From contig NZ_JAAVIY010000010.1 in NCBI RefSeq assembly GCF_014748335.1, positions 45,977 to 109,976 of the forward strand: 64,000 nucleotides of DNA, given 5' to 3'. Of this stretch, positions 16,313 to 27,153 are shown in pieces. A program made the position numbers and the translations under genes. Below the pieces are notes generated by a model that saw only the letters and a program-made list of their open reading frames with translations, had not been told where the DNA came from and made no database searches. The DNA is from Flavobacterium selenitireducens (lineage in GTDB: Bacteria; Bacteroidota; Bacteroidia; Flavobacteriales; Flavobacteriaceae). How positions within the stretch are numbered: position 1 is the first letter of the stretch; every line of letters starts with the position of its first letter.

Positions 16313-18268
16313 ATGAAGTACTTTTTTTTATTGGTGATAGCCGTTTTGTCCATTAATTCCGGAAATGCCCAGGATTATGCGAAACACAAGGTCGCCAAAT
16401 CGGAAACCGTAACCCAGATAGCAAAAAAGTACAACGTCACGCCCTTCGACATCTATCGGTTGAATCCCGATGCCAAGAACGGCATAAAGGAAAACGATTT
16501 GTTGCTGATCCCGTCGGCAGGAAAATCCGTTTCCACGTCAAAGGCAAAACCCAGGACACATCTTGTAGCGGCTGGCGAAACGCTTTACAGCATCGCGCGA
16601 AAATACGACGTCAGCGTCAAAGACCTCGAGAAGGTCAATGCCGATCTCGTCAAAGCGGGACTCAAGACAGGGGAGACGATCAGTATTCCGGGAGGGACGG
16701 TCGATGGAGTGACCGAGAAAGCTACGGAATCGGCTCCGAAAACAGCAAATGACGGCACCCACATTGTCCAGGCCGGAGAAACCAAATATTCGATTGCGAA
16801 AAAATATGGAATTTCGGTTTCTGAGCTGGAGAAGCAAAATCCGGCTATCGCGTCGGGATTGCAAAAAGGAGCAACGCTTCACGTCAAGTCTGAATCTGCT
16901 AAATCCGAAACGCGCGTCGTCGAGCGTCCGAAGCCCACGATCCAGGAAATCACTGTTCCCGCAAAACCGGACGTTGAAGTTGTCCGAAAGCCCGTCAAAG
17001 GCGGTTTCGCCAACTACGAAGTCAAGACCGGAGAGACGCTTTTCGGGCTTGCCAAAATGTTCAGCCTTAGCGAACAGCAACTTGTGGAGCTCAATCCGAC
17101 GTTGAAAGATGGCGTGAAAACCGGCATGATCCTGAAAGTGCCAAGCAGAGGTTCGATGGCGATGGCAGAGCCGCGAAAGGATTATACGGATCTCACCAAA
17201 ATAGCCAAAGGAGGCGACAAGAAAAAACTCGTGTTGCTTCTCCCGTTCAACGCTGCCAAAATCAGCGCCGATACCACGAAGGCGACAGCCGAAAGACTCA
17301 AGAAAGATGCGTTTATGAACCTTACGCTCGATTTTTATTCGGGTGCGCTGATGGCGATCGATTCGGCTAAAACGCTGGGACTGAACCTCGACGTAAAGAT
17401 TTTCGATACCGAGGAAAGCAAGGCTTCTTCAAAAGTGCTCGATATCATCAAGCAGCACGATCTTAAAAATGCCGATGCGGTGATCGGTCCGTTTTACCAG
17501 CAACATGCCGAGAAAGCGGCCGAGGAGCTCAACGCTGCCGGTGTCCCGGTGATCTCGCCACTTTCCAAGGAAGCTGCCAAAAAATTCAGCAATCTGTACC
17601 AGGCCATGCCGTCCGAACAATATACAAAGCAAATGATGCTCGATTTCCTGACGGGCAAAGGCGGGAACATAATTGTCGTGAGCGATCCCAAACGCACCTC
17701 TAACAAAGAGTTTATCGGCGCCAACTATCCGAATGTGAAGTTTGCCGAAGTAGACGCATCGGGTTCGGTCCCGGCCGATAAACTGCGGGCACTGCTTGTG
17801 AAGGACGTATCGAATTACATCATTCTCGACACCGAGAAAACGGGGATGATTTTAGGCACGACGAACCTATTGCTCAACGAAATCGCCAATTACAGGATCC
17901 AGATCGTCATCATAGAACCCAACGACACGCTTGATTTCGAGGAAATCTCGATGAAGCGACTTACCGTATTGAAACTCATTTATCCGTCGATGACGCGCGA
18001 TAACGAATCGGCCCAGGCGTTTCGCGACGCGTATAAAGCCAAGAACCGCGTTTTTCCCAATCAATTCGCCACAAGAGGTTTCGACGTGACGTTCGACACC
18101 ATGCTGCGGCTTTCACAAGGCAAGCGTTTTTCGGAATCTGCGGCGGAGCAAAAGACGGAACAGGTCGAGAGCAAATTTGACTACGGCCCCAAAGACGGCG
18201 GTTTTGTCAACAAGGGAATTTACATTTTGCAATATAACGAGGACCTTAGCGTAAAAGAAGTCGAATAA
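16313..18268 (+). CDS. LysM protein with periplasmic-binding-protein-like domain
   Basis: A 651-residue protein with signal peptide MKYFFLLVIAVLSINSGNAQ. It has four LysM repeats (about 23-65, 82-125, 145-188 and 225-268), for example LVAAGETLYSIARKYDVS and EVKTGETLFGLAKMFSLS. The C-terminal part, from about residue 300, looks like a type 1 periplasmic-binding (LivJ/LppC-like) fold: KKLVLLLPFNAAKI, ADAVIGPFYQQHAEKAAEE, VPVISPLSKEA. This architecture is common in flavobacteria next to guaA and resembles LpoA-type activators of peptidoglycan synthases. That function is inference. The start at 16313 is chosen for the signal peptide; an upstream in-frame start at 16271 is not supported. Confidence 0.85.
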   Translation: MKYFFLLVIAVLSINSGNAQDYAKHKVAKSETVTQIAKKYNVTPFDIYRLNPDAKNGIKENDLLLIPSAGKSVSTSKAKPRTHLVAAGETLYSIARKYDVSVKDLEKVNADLVKAGLKTGETISIPGGTVDGVTEKATESAPKTANDGTHIVQAGETKYSIAKKYGISVSELEKQNPAIASGLQKGATLHVKSESAKSETRVVERPKPTIQEITVPAKPDVEVVRKPVKGGFANYEVKTGETLFGLAKMFSLSEQQLVELNPTLKDGVKTGMILKVPSRGSMAMAEPRKDYTDLTKIAKGGDKKKLVLLLPFNAAKISADTTKATAERLKKDAFMNLTLDFYSGALMAIDSAKTLGLNLDVKIFDTEESKASSKVLDIIKQHDLKNADAVIGPFYQQHAEKAAEELNAAGVPVISPLSKEAAKKFSNLYQAMPSEQYTKQMMLDFLTGKGGNIIVVSDPKRTSNKEFIGANYPNVKFAEVDASGSVPADKLRALLVKDVSNYIILDTEKTGMILGTTNLLLNEIANYRIQIVIIEPNDTLDFEEISMKRLTVLKLIYPSMTRDNESAQAFRDAYKAKNRVFPNQFATRGFDVTFDTMLRLSQGKRFSESAAEQKTEQVESKFDYGPKDGGFVNKGIYILQYNEDLSVKEVE

Positions 18269-18672
18269 TGACATCAAAAGTGACCTACCTGGGCGAATTG
18301 AGAACATCGTCCGTTCATATACAATCCGGCAGCGAAATCATTTCGGACGCGCCTTTGGACAACAACGGCAAAGGAGAAGCGTTTTCCCCGACAGACACCG
18401 TAGCCAACGCATTGGCGAGCTGTATGCTGACCGTCATGGGCATCAAGGCACGCGCGCTTGACGTCGATTTTGCCGGAGCCACCGCCGACGTGACCAAACA
18501 CATGCAGGCCGAACCGAGAAGGATATCCAGGATCGAAGTTCATTTCGATATGGGAATTTCCGTAGACGAAAAGACGAAAACCATCCTGGAACGTACGGCT
18601 ATGACGTGTCCGGTCTACCTGAGTTTGCATCCCGATATCGAAAAGGTGGTGTCGTTTGCTTGGAAAGGGTAA
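18268..18672 (+). CDS. OsmC family protein
   Basis: A 134-residue OsmC/Ohr-fold protein. These are thiol peroxidases that reduce organic hydroperoxides. The two conserved cysteines are visible in LASCMLTVMGIKA (first) and MTCPVYLSLHP (second), the spacing expected for the family. Its ATG overlaps the stop of the LysM/PBP gene by one base, so it is cotranscribed. A terminator follows at 18744. Substrate not deducible. Confidence 0.93.
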   Translation: MTSKVTYLGELRTSSVHIQSGSEIISDAPLDNNGKGEAFSPTDTVANALASCMLTVMGIKARALDVDFAGATADVTKHMQAEPRRISRIEVHFDMGISVDEKTKTILERTAMTCPVYLSLHPDIEKVVSFAWKG

Positions 18673-18743
18673 AGACTTTTTTATAGTCATGGATGATAAT
18701 TAGTGAAATGAATCTCCAGGCTGGACTGCAGCTTGAATAACAG

Positions 18744-18768
18744 AAGCCTTTCTTCCGAAGGGCTTTTT
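18744..18768 (+). terminator. Intrinsic terminator after the osmC-like gene
   Basis: AAGCCTTTC pairs with GAAGGGCTT (one G-T wobble) around a TTCC loop, followed by a short T run. It ends the transcription unit that begins at guaA or the LysM genes. Confidence 0.75.
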
Positions 18769-18842
18769 CGTTGATAAGTCAAATTGGATGTGGGAAAAAT
18801 TTCCAGCCGTTTTGGTTATACTTGCAGCTTCAATTTTCAATT

Positions 18843-19202
18843 ATGTTCAAAAATCCGTTTTCGTTCCGGGGCCGCATCCGCCGCACTGAATATGGCTTGA
18901 GCCTGATCATCTACACAATGGGTGCCTTTATGATGTTCATGATGGTTTTTGTGTTGTCGAAGATCAATGTCTGGTTTCTTGGTTTGATCCCATTCGCATT
19001 TTTGGCAGCGGTTTGGTTCCAATTCGCCCAAGCCGTAAAGCGTTCGCACGACATCGGCAACAGCGGATGGCTGATATTGATTCCGTTCTACTCGTGGTTG
19101 CTATTGTTCGTCAACAGCCAATTCGGAGAAAACAAATACGGTCCGAACCCGAAAAACGATGGAAATAACACTGCTGAGATGGACCAGATCGGGCTTTCGT
19201 GA
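18843..19202 (+). CDS. DUF805 membrane protein
   Basis: A 119-residue inner-membrane protein of the DUF805 family: FSFRGRIRRTEYGLS at the N-terminus, three hydrophobic helices, the AVKRSHDIGNSGW signature, and a tail with NKYGPNPK. The molecular function of the family is unknown. The start at 18843 gives the typical MFKNPFSFRGR; an in-frame upstream start at 18771 would add an unconvincing extension. Its TGA overlaps the ATG of the next gene by one base. Confidence 0.9.
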   Translation: MFKNPFSFRGRIRRTEYGLSLIIYTMGAFMMFMMVFVLSKINVWFLGLIPFAFLAAVWFQFAQAVKRSHDIGNSGWLILIPFYSWLLLFVNSQFGENKYGPNPKNDGNNTAEMDQIGLS

Positions 19203-19435
19203 TGGAACAGGATTACAAGAAAAACCTGCTCAAAATGGCCTATGCCAAAATGCCTTACGGAAAATACGAAGGCCGATATCTGGGCGATCTTCCTGAATAT
19301 TACGTCATCTGGCTGAAAAACAATCGCTTGCCGGAAGGCTTGCTAGGCAGGCAGATTCTCGAGGTTTACGAATTGAAACTCAACGGAATGGAGAGCATGT
19401 TGCGCGATTTGCGCGGTCGGTATCCGAAGCCGTAG
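19202..19435 (+). CDS. DUF3820 family small protein
   Basis: A 77-residue protein with the DUF3820 pattern: KMPYGKYEGRYLGDLPEYYV then WLKNNRLPEGLLGRQILEVYEL. The function is not established. It is translationally coupled to the DUF805 gene (TGATG overlap); a GTG directly before the ATG is a less likely start. It is followed by the pyrG promoter region. Confidence 0.85.
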   Translation: MEQDYKKNLLKMAYAKMPYGKYEGRYLGDLPEYYVIWLKNNRLPEGLLGRQILEVYELKLNGMESMLRDLRGRYPKP

Positions 19436-19464
19436 CTTTGCGCAGAATTGTGATTTCCCGATGA

Positions 19465-21141
<1,677 letters not shown>

Positions 21142-21172
21142 ATTAACGCACGCCTCGTGCATTGCATTGCAA

Positions 21173-23077
21173 ATGGAAAAAAAGAAATTTGACCTGAGTT
21201 CGATGATCGGTTTTGTGCTGATTTTCGGGATTTTGATGTGGATCATGTACCAGAATCAGCCTTCGGAAGCGGAAATCGCCGCCGAGAAAGCGAAAAAGGA
21301 ACAAATCGAGAAAGCCAAAACGGCCAACGCCGCAAAAGTGGCCAAAACCGAGCAGATCGCCGCCGATACCACGGCAACCGATTCGTCTAAGATCGCGGCG
21401 CTGAAAGGCACGTTGGGAAGTTTTGCGTATTCGGCTACGTTGCCGTCCGCAAAGGAAACGTCGACCACGCTTGAAAACGATTTGATAAAACTCGTCATTT
21501 CCAACAAAGGCGGTTTTATAAAAGAGGCCGTACTCAAGGATTTCGAGCGTTTCCACAAAGGTTCGGGCGAATTGGTGCAGTTGATCAACAACAACAACGC
21601 CAGCCTCAATTTGCAGTTGCACACGAGCGACAACCGCGTATTGGATACGAAAAACCTTTATTTCGAACCGACGGTAACCAAAATCGGCGACAGCCAGGTG
21701 TTGACGCTTCGCCTGAAATCAGGGCCTGAGCAATTCCTCGAATATCGCTATGTGTTGAAACCGAACGATTATATGCTCGATTTCGACATCCGCACACAAG
21801 GCCTGGCCAAAGTGCTCAACACGTCGAAACCCATCGATTTGAATTGGGACATGAAAGCGTTCCGCAATGAGAAGAGCGTCTCGTACGAAAACCGATATGC
21901 CGAGATCGTCTACGAATATGAAGACGGAAAAGACGACTATCTCGCCCAGGGAACAGACGAAAAGGAAACGGTCGAAGAGGTGACGTACACGGCATTCAAA
22001 CAGCATTTCTTTACATCGATCCTCCTTACCAAAACACCGTTCAAGACCGTTGATCTCGAATCGAAGAATTTGGTGGACGACGAAAAAGTCGATACCGTCT
22101 ATACCAAACAGTTCGCAATGAAAGCTCCGTTGGCCTTCAACAGTGCCGGCGAGCTCGATTATAAGATGAATTGGTATTACGGTCCTGCCGATTACAAATT
22201 GCTTTCGGCTTACGATCGCAACCTCGACGAAATCATTCCGCTTGGATGGGGCATCTTCGGATGGATCAACAAAGGGATTTTCGTGCCGCTGTTTGGGTTC
22301 CTCGGATCGTTCATCGCATACGGACTGGCGATCATCCTTTTTACATTGCTGATCAAACTTGCGATGTCGCCGATTACGTACCGCTCTTTCCTTTCCCAAG
22401 CCAAAATGCGCGTGTTGCGTCCGGAAATTACGGAACTCAACGAAAAATTCAGCAAAGATCCGATGAAGCGCCAGCAGGAAACCATGGCGTTGTACAACAA
22501 GGCGGGCGTGAATCCGTTGGCCGGATGTATCCCGGCGTTGATCCAACTGCCGTTCGTGTATGCGTCGTTCCAATTTTTCCCTTCCGCCATCGAATTGCGC
22601 CAAAAGAGTTTCCTTTGGGCAGACGACCTTTCGTCTTTCGATGAGATCGCGAGATTGCCATTCACGATTCCGGTTTACGGAAACCACGTGAGTTTGTTCC
22701 CGATCCTGGCGGCAATTGCGATCTTCTTTTACATGAAGATGACTTCAGGTGACCAGGCCATGGCGCAACCGCCACAGGAAGGCATGCCGGATATGAGCAA
22801 GGTGATGAAGATCATGATCTACCTGTCGCCTTTGATGATGTTATTGTTCTTCAACAATTACGGATCCGGTCTCTCGTTGTACAACTTCATCTCTAACCTT
22901 GTGACGATCGCGATCATGTTCGTCATCAAGAAGTATGTCGTGGACGAGCAGAAAATACATCTGCAAATCCAGGAAAACAAGAAGAAGCCAAAAACACAAG
23001 GCAAGTTCCAAAAGCGCATGCAGGAACTGATGGAGCAGGCCGAGGCCCAGAAAGCCCAACAAAACAAAAAGAAATAG
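21173..23077 (+). CDS. yidC: Membrane protein insertase YidC
   Basis: A 634-residue Oxa1/YidC family insertase for inner-membrane proteins. It has an N-terminal anchor (SSMIGFVLIFGILMWIMY), a large periplasmic domain, and the conserved insertase core from about residue 375, including LIKLAMSPITYRSFLSQAKM, NPLAGCIPALIQLPFVYASF and later helices. A Lys/Gln-rich cytoplasmic tail follows. The ATG at 21173 is used; a TTG two codons upstream is not needed. A bidirectional terminator follows. Confidence 0.97.
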   Translation: MEKKKFDLSSMIGFVLIFGILMWIMYQNQPSEAEIAAEKAKKEQIEKAKTANAAKVAKTEQIAADTTATDSSKIAALKGTLGSFAYSATLPSAKETSTTLENDLIKLVISNKGGFIKEAVLKDFERFHKGSGELVQLINNNNASLNLQLHTSDNRVLDTKNLYFEPTVTKIGDSQVLTLRLKSGPEQFLEYRYVLKPNDYMLDFDIRTQGLAKVLNTSKPIDLNWDMKAFRNEKSVSYENRYAEIVYEYEDGKDDYLAQGTDEKETVEEVTYTAFKQHFFTSILLTKTPFKTVDLESKNLVDDEKVDTVYTKQFAMKAPLAFNSAGELDYKMNWYYGPADYKLLSAYDRNLDEIIPLGWGIFGWINKGIFVPLFGFLGSFIAYGLAIILFTLLIKLAMSPITYRSFLSQAKMRVLRPEITELNEKFSKDPMKRQQETMALYNKAGVNPLAGCIPALIQLPFVYASFQFFPSAIELRQKSFLWADDLSSFDEIARLPFTIPVYGNHVSLFPILAAIAIFFYMKMTSGDQAMAQPPQEGMPDMSKVMKIMIYLSPLMMLLFFNNYGSGLSLYNFISNLVTIAIMFVIKKYVVDEQKIHLQIQENKKKPKTQGKFQKRMQELMEQAEAQKAQQNKKK

Positions 23078-23097
23078 TCGTCCGGATTATATCAAAT

Positions 23098-23127
23098 AAA
23101 AAAGCTTCCCCTCAAGGAAGCTTTTTT
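23098..23127. terminator. Bidirectional terminator between yidC and the FAS1 gene
   Basis: AAAAAAGCTTCC and GGAAGCTTTTTT form a 12-bp stem around a 6-base loop. It has A and T runs on both sides, so it serves the two converging genes. Confidence 0.88.
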
Positions 23128-23145
23128 TTATAATGGCTGCGCAGA

Positions 23146-24117
23146 TTACAAGCCCGGTTTCAATCCGTTGTCAATAAGGTGGATGACGCCGTTCCAAGCC
23201 TGGATATCGCGGGTCGTGTTATTGCCGAAATTCGCGATCCGGTTGCTCACATCGGTGATTTTCTTTCCGCCTCCGGTGTTGAGTACGGTAAAGCTTTGTC
23301 CGGAAAGTGTGGTGTACGTACCGTCTGCGATTTGCGTGTACGAAAGATTGGTGCCGCCAAGAATATGGTAAGACAACAATTCTTCAAGCGCCGCCGCCGA
23401 AAGATCGCCAAACCCATCCACATCCAAATCGTTTAGCAACGTATTTACTCCGGCATTGACCGGCGCCAAAACGGTAAAGGGCGACTGGTTTCCTGTTCCC
23501 GACAAAGTCTGGACAAATTGTGAGGCCGGATTGGTTTGCAGGGCAGCAGTGAACATCGACAAATCGGAATTTGCCTGGATGTGAGCGAATACGGTCGCAA
23601 GCGGGATTACCTTGTCGACGATGTGGATCCTCCCGTTGGACGCCCGAACATCGGACGTAGTGATCGTCGAAACGCCGTTCAACTTCACGGCCGATTCCGT
23701 CTTGACGTATAGGCTCAGCGTTGCCGATGCCGATGCCGGTCCGTGGGCGAGCGTCTTGCGGTAGCCCGTTGCCAGTGCTGATGCCGCAACATCCCCTGTC
23801 ATGATGTGGTTGAGCACGACCTCTTTGAGCAGCTCGACCGGAACCGCATTGATGTTCGCGAATCCGTTTTCTGAAAGGAATTGGTCGAACGCGGCATTGG
23901 TAGGGGCGAAAACCGTGTGGTCGTTATTCGCGGTGAGCCTGCCTCCGACACCGGCCAGTTCCGCCGCAGCGACGAATGTGGTCAAGCCGCTGCCATTGGC
24001 CGTAACAGCGAGATTTTCACGGCTCGTGCCGCCGCCGTCGTCGCTTCCGCAGGAAGTCAGCCCCGCCCCGAGGAGCGTCACAAAAAAGAAACTCTTGATA
24101 AGATTGGATTTTTTCAT
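23146..24117 (-). CDS. Lipoprotein with two fasciclin (FAS1) domains
   Basis: A 323-residue lipoprotein. The signal ends LTSC, followed by an Asp/Gly-rich linker. Two FAS1 domains follow, at about 40-175 and 178-320. Each has the H1-like motif (HTVFAPTNAAFDQFL; PFTVLAPVNAGVNTLL) and the H2-like end (RIHIVDKVIPLATVF; VIHLIDNGLKPGL). FAS1 domains act in adhesion at the cell surface. The start at 24117 is chosen for the lipoprotein signal; an in-frame Met at 24174 would give an unlikely extension. Confidence 0.92.
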   Translation of the reverse strand: MKKSNLIKSFFFVTLLGAGLTSCGSDDGGGTSRENLAVTANGSGLTTFVAAAELAGVGGRLTANNDHTVFAPTNAAFDQFLSENGFANINAVPVELLKEVVLNHIMTGDVAASALATGYRKTLAHGPASASATLSLYVKTESAVKLNGVSTITTSDVRASNGRIHIVDKVIPLATVFAHIQANSDLSMFTAALQTNPASQFVQTLSGTGNQSPFTVLAPVNAGVNTLLNDLDVDGFGDLSAAALEELLSYHILGGTNLSYTQIADGTYTTLSGQSFTVLNTGGGKKITDVSNRIANFGNNTTRDIQAWNGVIHLIDNGLKPGL

Positions 24118-24205
24118 AGCATTACAATTATTTAATGTTAACAGAAGTAAAACTAAAGAATTCAATCGTCTCAAATTTTAAAATTTTATTAAAACCTCTG
24201 TTGCG

Positions 24206-24213
24206 TACCTTTG
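24206..24213 (+). promoter_or_regulatory. -7 box before the MORN-repeat gene
   Basis: TACCTTTG fits TAnnTTTG, 63 bp upstream of the start codon at 24276. Confidence 0.45.
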
Positions 24214-24275
24214 CATCGATTTTATCAAAATAAATAGACCTGAAATCAGTTATAGGATAAAACAGGAAATACAAT

Positions 24276-24992
24276 ATGAAAAAAGCAGTGTTCATAAGTT
24301 TGGCGGTTTTGTTTTTTGCAGTTGGCGCTTTCGCCCAGGAAACTAATAAATTGGATGCCGAGGGTAAAAAACACGGTCTTTGGAAGGGCGTTCACGACGA
24401 ATCGAAACGTCCGAGGTTCGAAGGGACTTTCGACCATGGTAAAGAAACGGGGACCTTTAAGTTTTTCGATGATACCAAAGCGGGTTCGCTTATCGCGACG
24501 CGTGAATTCCGGGCAGACGGAACGGTCTACAATATTTTCTTCAATCAAAAAGGAAGTAAGGTGAGCGAAGGCAAGCTCGTCAATAAGCAATACGAGGGCG
24601 AATGGAAATATTACCACGAGAATTCCCCGGCGGTAATGACCCTTGAGAATTACAAGAATGGCAAACTCGTCGGCAAACGCACCGTTTACTATAAGAATGG
24701 CAAGCTGGCCGAGGAAACCAATTATTCCGATGGCGTAAAAAACGGGCCGTATAAAAAATACGCCGAAAACGAAAAAAGCGTCGTACTTGAAGAGGTCAAC
24801 TTCGTCAACGGAAAGGAAGAAGGGCAGGCCGTTTACCGCAATGCCGATGGAACTTTTGCGTCGAAAGGGCGTTATGAGAACGGCCAGAAGAAAGGCATTT
24901 GGGAATTTTACAAAAACGGAAAGCTCGACAGGAAGGAGAAATATCCGCTTCAGCGTAAATTCCAAAAGTTGCCGCCGAGAAAGGATTATTAG
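24276..24992 (+). CDS. Secreted MORN-repeat protein (YwqK-like)
   Basis: A 238-residue protein with signal peptide MKKAVFISLAVLFFAVGAFA and six or more MORN-type repeats, for example HGLWKGVHDES, YEGEWKYYHEN, GKLAEETNYSDGVKNGPYKKY and GIWEFYKNGKLDRKEKYPL. Databases often label such proteins as YwqK-type antitoxins, but the exported, free-standing form here gives no sign of a toxin partner. Its role is unknown; MORN repeats bind membranes or proteins in other systems. It lies upstream of mnmA, separated by a tandem-repeat spacer. Confidence 0.8.
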   Translation: MKKAVFISLAVLFFAVGAFAQETNKLDAEGKKHGLWKGVHDESKRPRFEGTFDHGKETGTFKFFDDTKAGSLIATREFRADGTVYNIFFNQKGSKVSEGKLVNKQYEGEWKYYHENSPAVMTLENYKNGKLVGKRTVYYKNGKLAEETNYSDGVKNGPYKKYAENEKSVVLEEVNFVNGKEEGQAVYRNADGTFASKGRYENGQKKGIWEFYKNGKLDRKEKYPLQRKFQKLPPRKDY

Positions 24993-25029
24993 TTGTTAGT
25001 TGATAGTTGATAGTGGACAGTTATCAGTT

Positions 25030-25100
25030 TTAGTTGATAGTTATTAGTCGATAGTTATTAGTTGATAGTTATTAGTCGATAGTTATTAGTTGATAGTTAA
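25030..25100. repeat. Tandem repeat of a 28-bp unit (about 2.5 copies)
   Basis: Alternating TTAGTTGATAGTTA and TTAGTCGATAGTTA blocks give a 28-bp period; looser copies (TAGTTGTTAGTTGATAG) start from about 24990. It is non-coding and lies in the 262-bp spacer between the MORN gene and mnmA. The rest of that spacer holds nothing recognisable. Confidence 0.85.
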
Positions 25101-25254
25101 TGGTGAGAGGTGGATCAGATTAGATTTTTAACTTCATTATGGGATATCGGGTAATAAGTGAGTTGTCGGCTATAAAATTTTAAGTTCCTTTTTAATTGGT
25201 AGTTATTATTTCGGGTGAAAATCCTGAGTATTATCGATTATTAATTTTAATTCA

Positions 25255-26439
25255 ATGAAAGTAGTAGTAGGGTTATCGGGCGGAGTGGATTCCAGTGTCG
25301 CGGCTTACCTCTTGCAGCAACAAGGATATGAAGTGATTGGCCTTTTCATGAAGAACTGGCACGACGAGGGCGTCACGATCTCGAATGAGTGCCCATGGCT
25401 GGAAGACAGCAATGATGCGTTGTTAGTTGCCGAAAAACTTGGGATTCCGTTCCAGACGGTTGATTTGTCCGAACAGTACAAAGAGCGTATCGTCGATTAT
25501 ATGTTTGCCGAATACGAAAAAGGGCGCACACCGAATCCGGATGTACTGTGCAACCGCGAGATCAAGTTCGACGTGTTCATGAAAATCGCGCTTTCGCTCG
25601 GTGCGGATTTTGTCGCCACGGGTCACTACTGCCGTAAATCCGAACAGGAAATCGACGGGAAGACCGTGTACAGTTTATTGTCCGGAAAGGACAGCAACAA
25701 AGACCAATCGTACTTTTTATGCCAGCTGACGCAAGCGCAGTTGTCAAAAGCGCTGTTTCCGATAGGGGAATTGCAAAAATCCGAAGTGCGCAAAATCGCC
25801 TCGGAAATGGGGCTCGTCACTGCCGAGAAAAAAGACTCCCAAGGCTTGTGCTTCATAGGGAAAGTGCGTTTGCCGGAATTTCTCCAACAGCAATTGCAGC
25901 CCAAAGACGGCATCATATACCAAATCGACGAATCATCGGAAATTTATTCGGGCGACGACCCGGAATTCGATTCGCTGGAGAAACAACTCGCGTTCGCCTC
26001 ACACAATATTCCGTATAAACCTGAAATGGGAAAGGCCGTCGGCAAACACGTCGGGGCGCATTTTTATACGATCGGCCAACGCAAAGGATTGAACGTCGGC
26101 GGGACCAAAGAACCTTTGTTCATCATTGCGACCGACGTCGAATCGAATGCGATTTACACCGGAATGGGTCAGTCACATCCCGGGCTTTTCCGCAAGGCGC
26201 TCTATATCCGCAAGGAAGAAGTGCACTGGATTCGAGAGGATTTGCGTCTTGCTGACAACCAATCGATGGCACTCATGGTGCGCATCCGATACCGCCAACC
26301 GCTGCAAAAGGCGACGCTGCACCAGTTCGAGACCGGCATGTACATTTCGTTTGAAGAGCCGCAATCGGCGATAACCGAAGGACAGTTTGCGGCTTGGTAT
26401 GTCAACGACGAACTGATCGGATCAGGAGTTATTTCCTGA
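25255..26439 (+). CDS. mnmA: tRNA-specific 2-thiouridylase MnmA
   Basis: A 394-residue protein that adds sulfur at position 2 of the wobble uridine in Lys, Glu and Gln tRNAs. It has the PP-loop GLSGGVDSS (6-14), the sulfur-relay Cys99 in NPDVLCN, the catalytic Cys199 in SQGLCFIG, and the [12 protein letters not shown] region. The length is close to the family norm. Confidence 0.97.
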   Translation: MKVVVGLSGGVDSSVAAYLLQQQGYEVIGLFMKNWHDEGVTISNECPWLEDSNDALLVAEKLGIPFQTVDLSEQYKERIVDYMFAEYEKGRTPNPDVLCNREIKFDVFMKIALSLGADFVATGHYCRKSEQEIDGKTVYSLLSGKDSNKDQSYFLCQLTQAQLSKALFPIGELQKSEVRKIASEMGLVTAEKKDSQGLCFIGKVRLPEFLQQQLQPKDGIIYQIDESSEIYSGDDPEFDSLEKQLAFASHNIPYKPEMGKAVGKHVGAHFYTIGQRKGLNVGGTKEPLFIIATDVESNAIYTGMGQSHPGLFRKALYIRKEEVHWIREDLRLADNQSMALMVRIRYRQPLQKATLHQFETGMYISFEEPQSAITEGQFAAWYVNDELIGSGVIS

Positions 26440-26462
26440 ACTCTGGTTTATGCTGACTGAAT

Positions 26463-26948
26463 TTGCACAACCAAAACCGTTATGATAAAAGTGTATGCTT
26501 GCGATTTTTTGTGCGCTATTCCTTGACTGTTCTTCAGACGATTGACGCTAGTGCAGTCAAAGTTTCCATTGCGCTAAATCAATCCCGGACGAATTGCCGC
26601 GTTTACGATAAATCGGAAGGGTACTTCAACAATGAAGACGAGTGGGTCATAACTGAAGTATCGGCCCGCAATTGGCATCCCGACGTCAATTTTCAGATTG
26701 GGGACAAAGTCATGGCCATGACGCCGACTTCCGGCCGTGGTATCTTCAGGCAGAATGAGGATTTCACGTCGAGTGTCGCCCGGCCTGGAGGAATTGTGAA
26801 AGGCGATTTTGCCGGCACTTTGGAAAGCGTTTCGGGCGAACAGGAAACGGTGAGCGGAATTTTTTCCATTAAAGATGAAATGACTCGATCGAGCGGGGAA
26901 AGACGGACGTTCGGAAATTTAAACTGGATAATCGGCGATTTGGAGTGA
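26463..26948 (+). CDS. Hypothetical protein, possibly a gene remnant
   Basis: A frame of 161 residues with no ATG start. The open frame begins at TTG, and GTG codons occur further in. The C-terminal two thirds (from NCRVYDKSEGYFNNEDEW to the end) read like a real beta-rich domain, including DFAGTLESVSGEQETVSGIF. The N-terminal part does not. An overlapping ATG at 26482 opens MIKVYACDFLCAIP and then stops. This is compatible with a truncated or frameshifted lipoprotein. No family is recognised. Confidence 0.35.
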   Translation: MHNQNRYDKSVCLRFFVRYSLTVLQTIDASAVKVSIALNQSRTNCRVYDKSEGYFNNEDEWVITEVSARNWHPDVNFQIGDKVMAMTPTSGRGIFRQNEDFTSSVARPGGIVKGDFAGTLESVSGEQETVSGIFSIKDEMTRSSGERRTFGNLNWIIGDLE

Positions 26949-27041
26949 CAAGGCGTTGCGTCCAGATGATGATCCGGACCGCGTTAACAAAAAGTACAGG
27001 AAAACTGTAATGACTTTTTATTTGGAAGTGCGAACTTTGGG

Positions 27042-27074
27042 AGACCTAACAAATCTTCAAGATTTGTTAGGTCT
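27042..27074. repeat. REP-like 33-bp palindrome
   Basis: Perfect 16-bp arms (AGACCTAACAAATCTT and its complement) around one base. I recognise AGACCTAACA...TGTTAGGTCT palindromes as dispersed intergenic repeats in Bacteroidota. It lies between the hypothetical ORF and hom and could also fold as a hairpin in either transcript. Confidence 0.8.
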
Positions 27075-27153
27075 GGAAAAATCCCGCGTCAAACACATTT
27101 CCCTTCAGCTTCATTATCGTCCCGGAATAATTGCAATACCGACATCATGTCGC

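Noticed and set aside
24276..24992. Toxin-antitoxin module (YwqK label)
   Set aside because: The protein is exported and has no adjacent toxin gene; the MORN repeats alone do not support it.
25030..25100. CRISPR-like array
   Set aside because: Tandem repeats without unique spacers, and no cas genes in the window.
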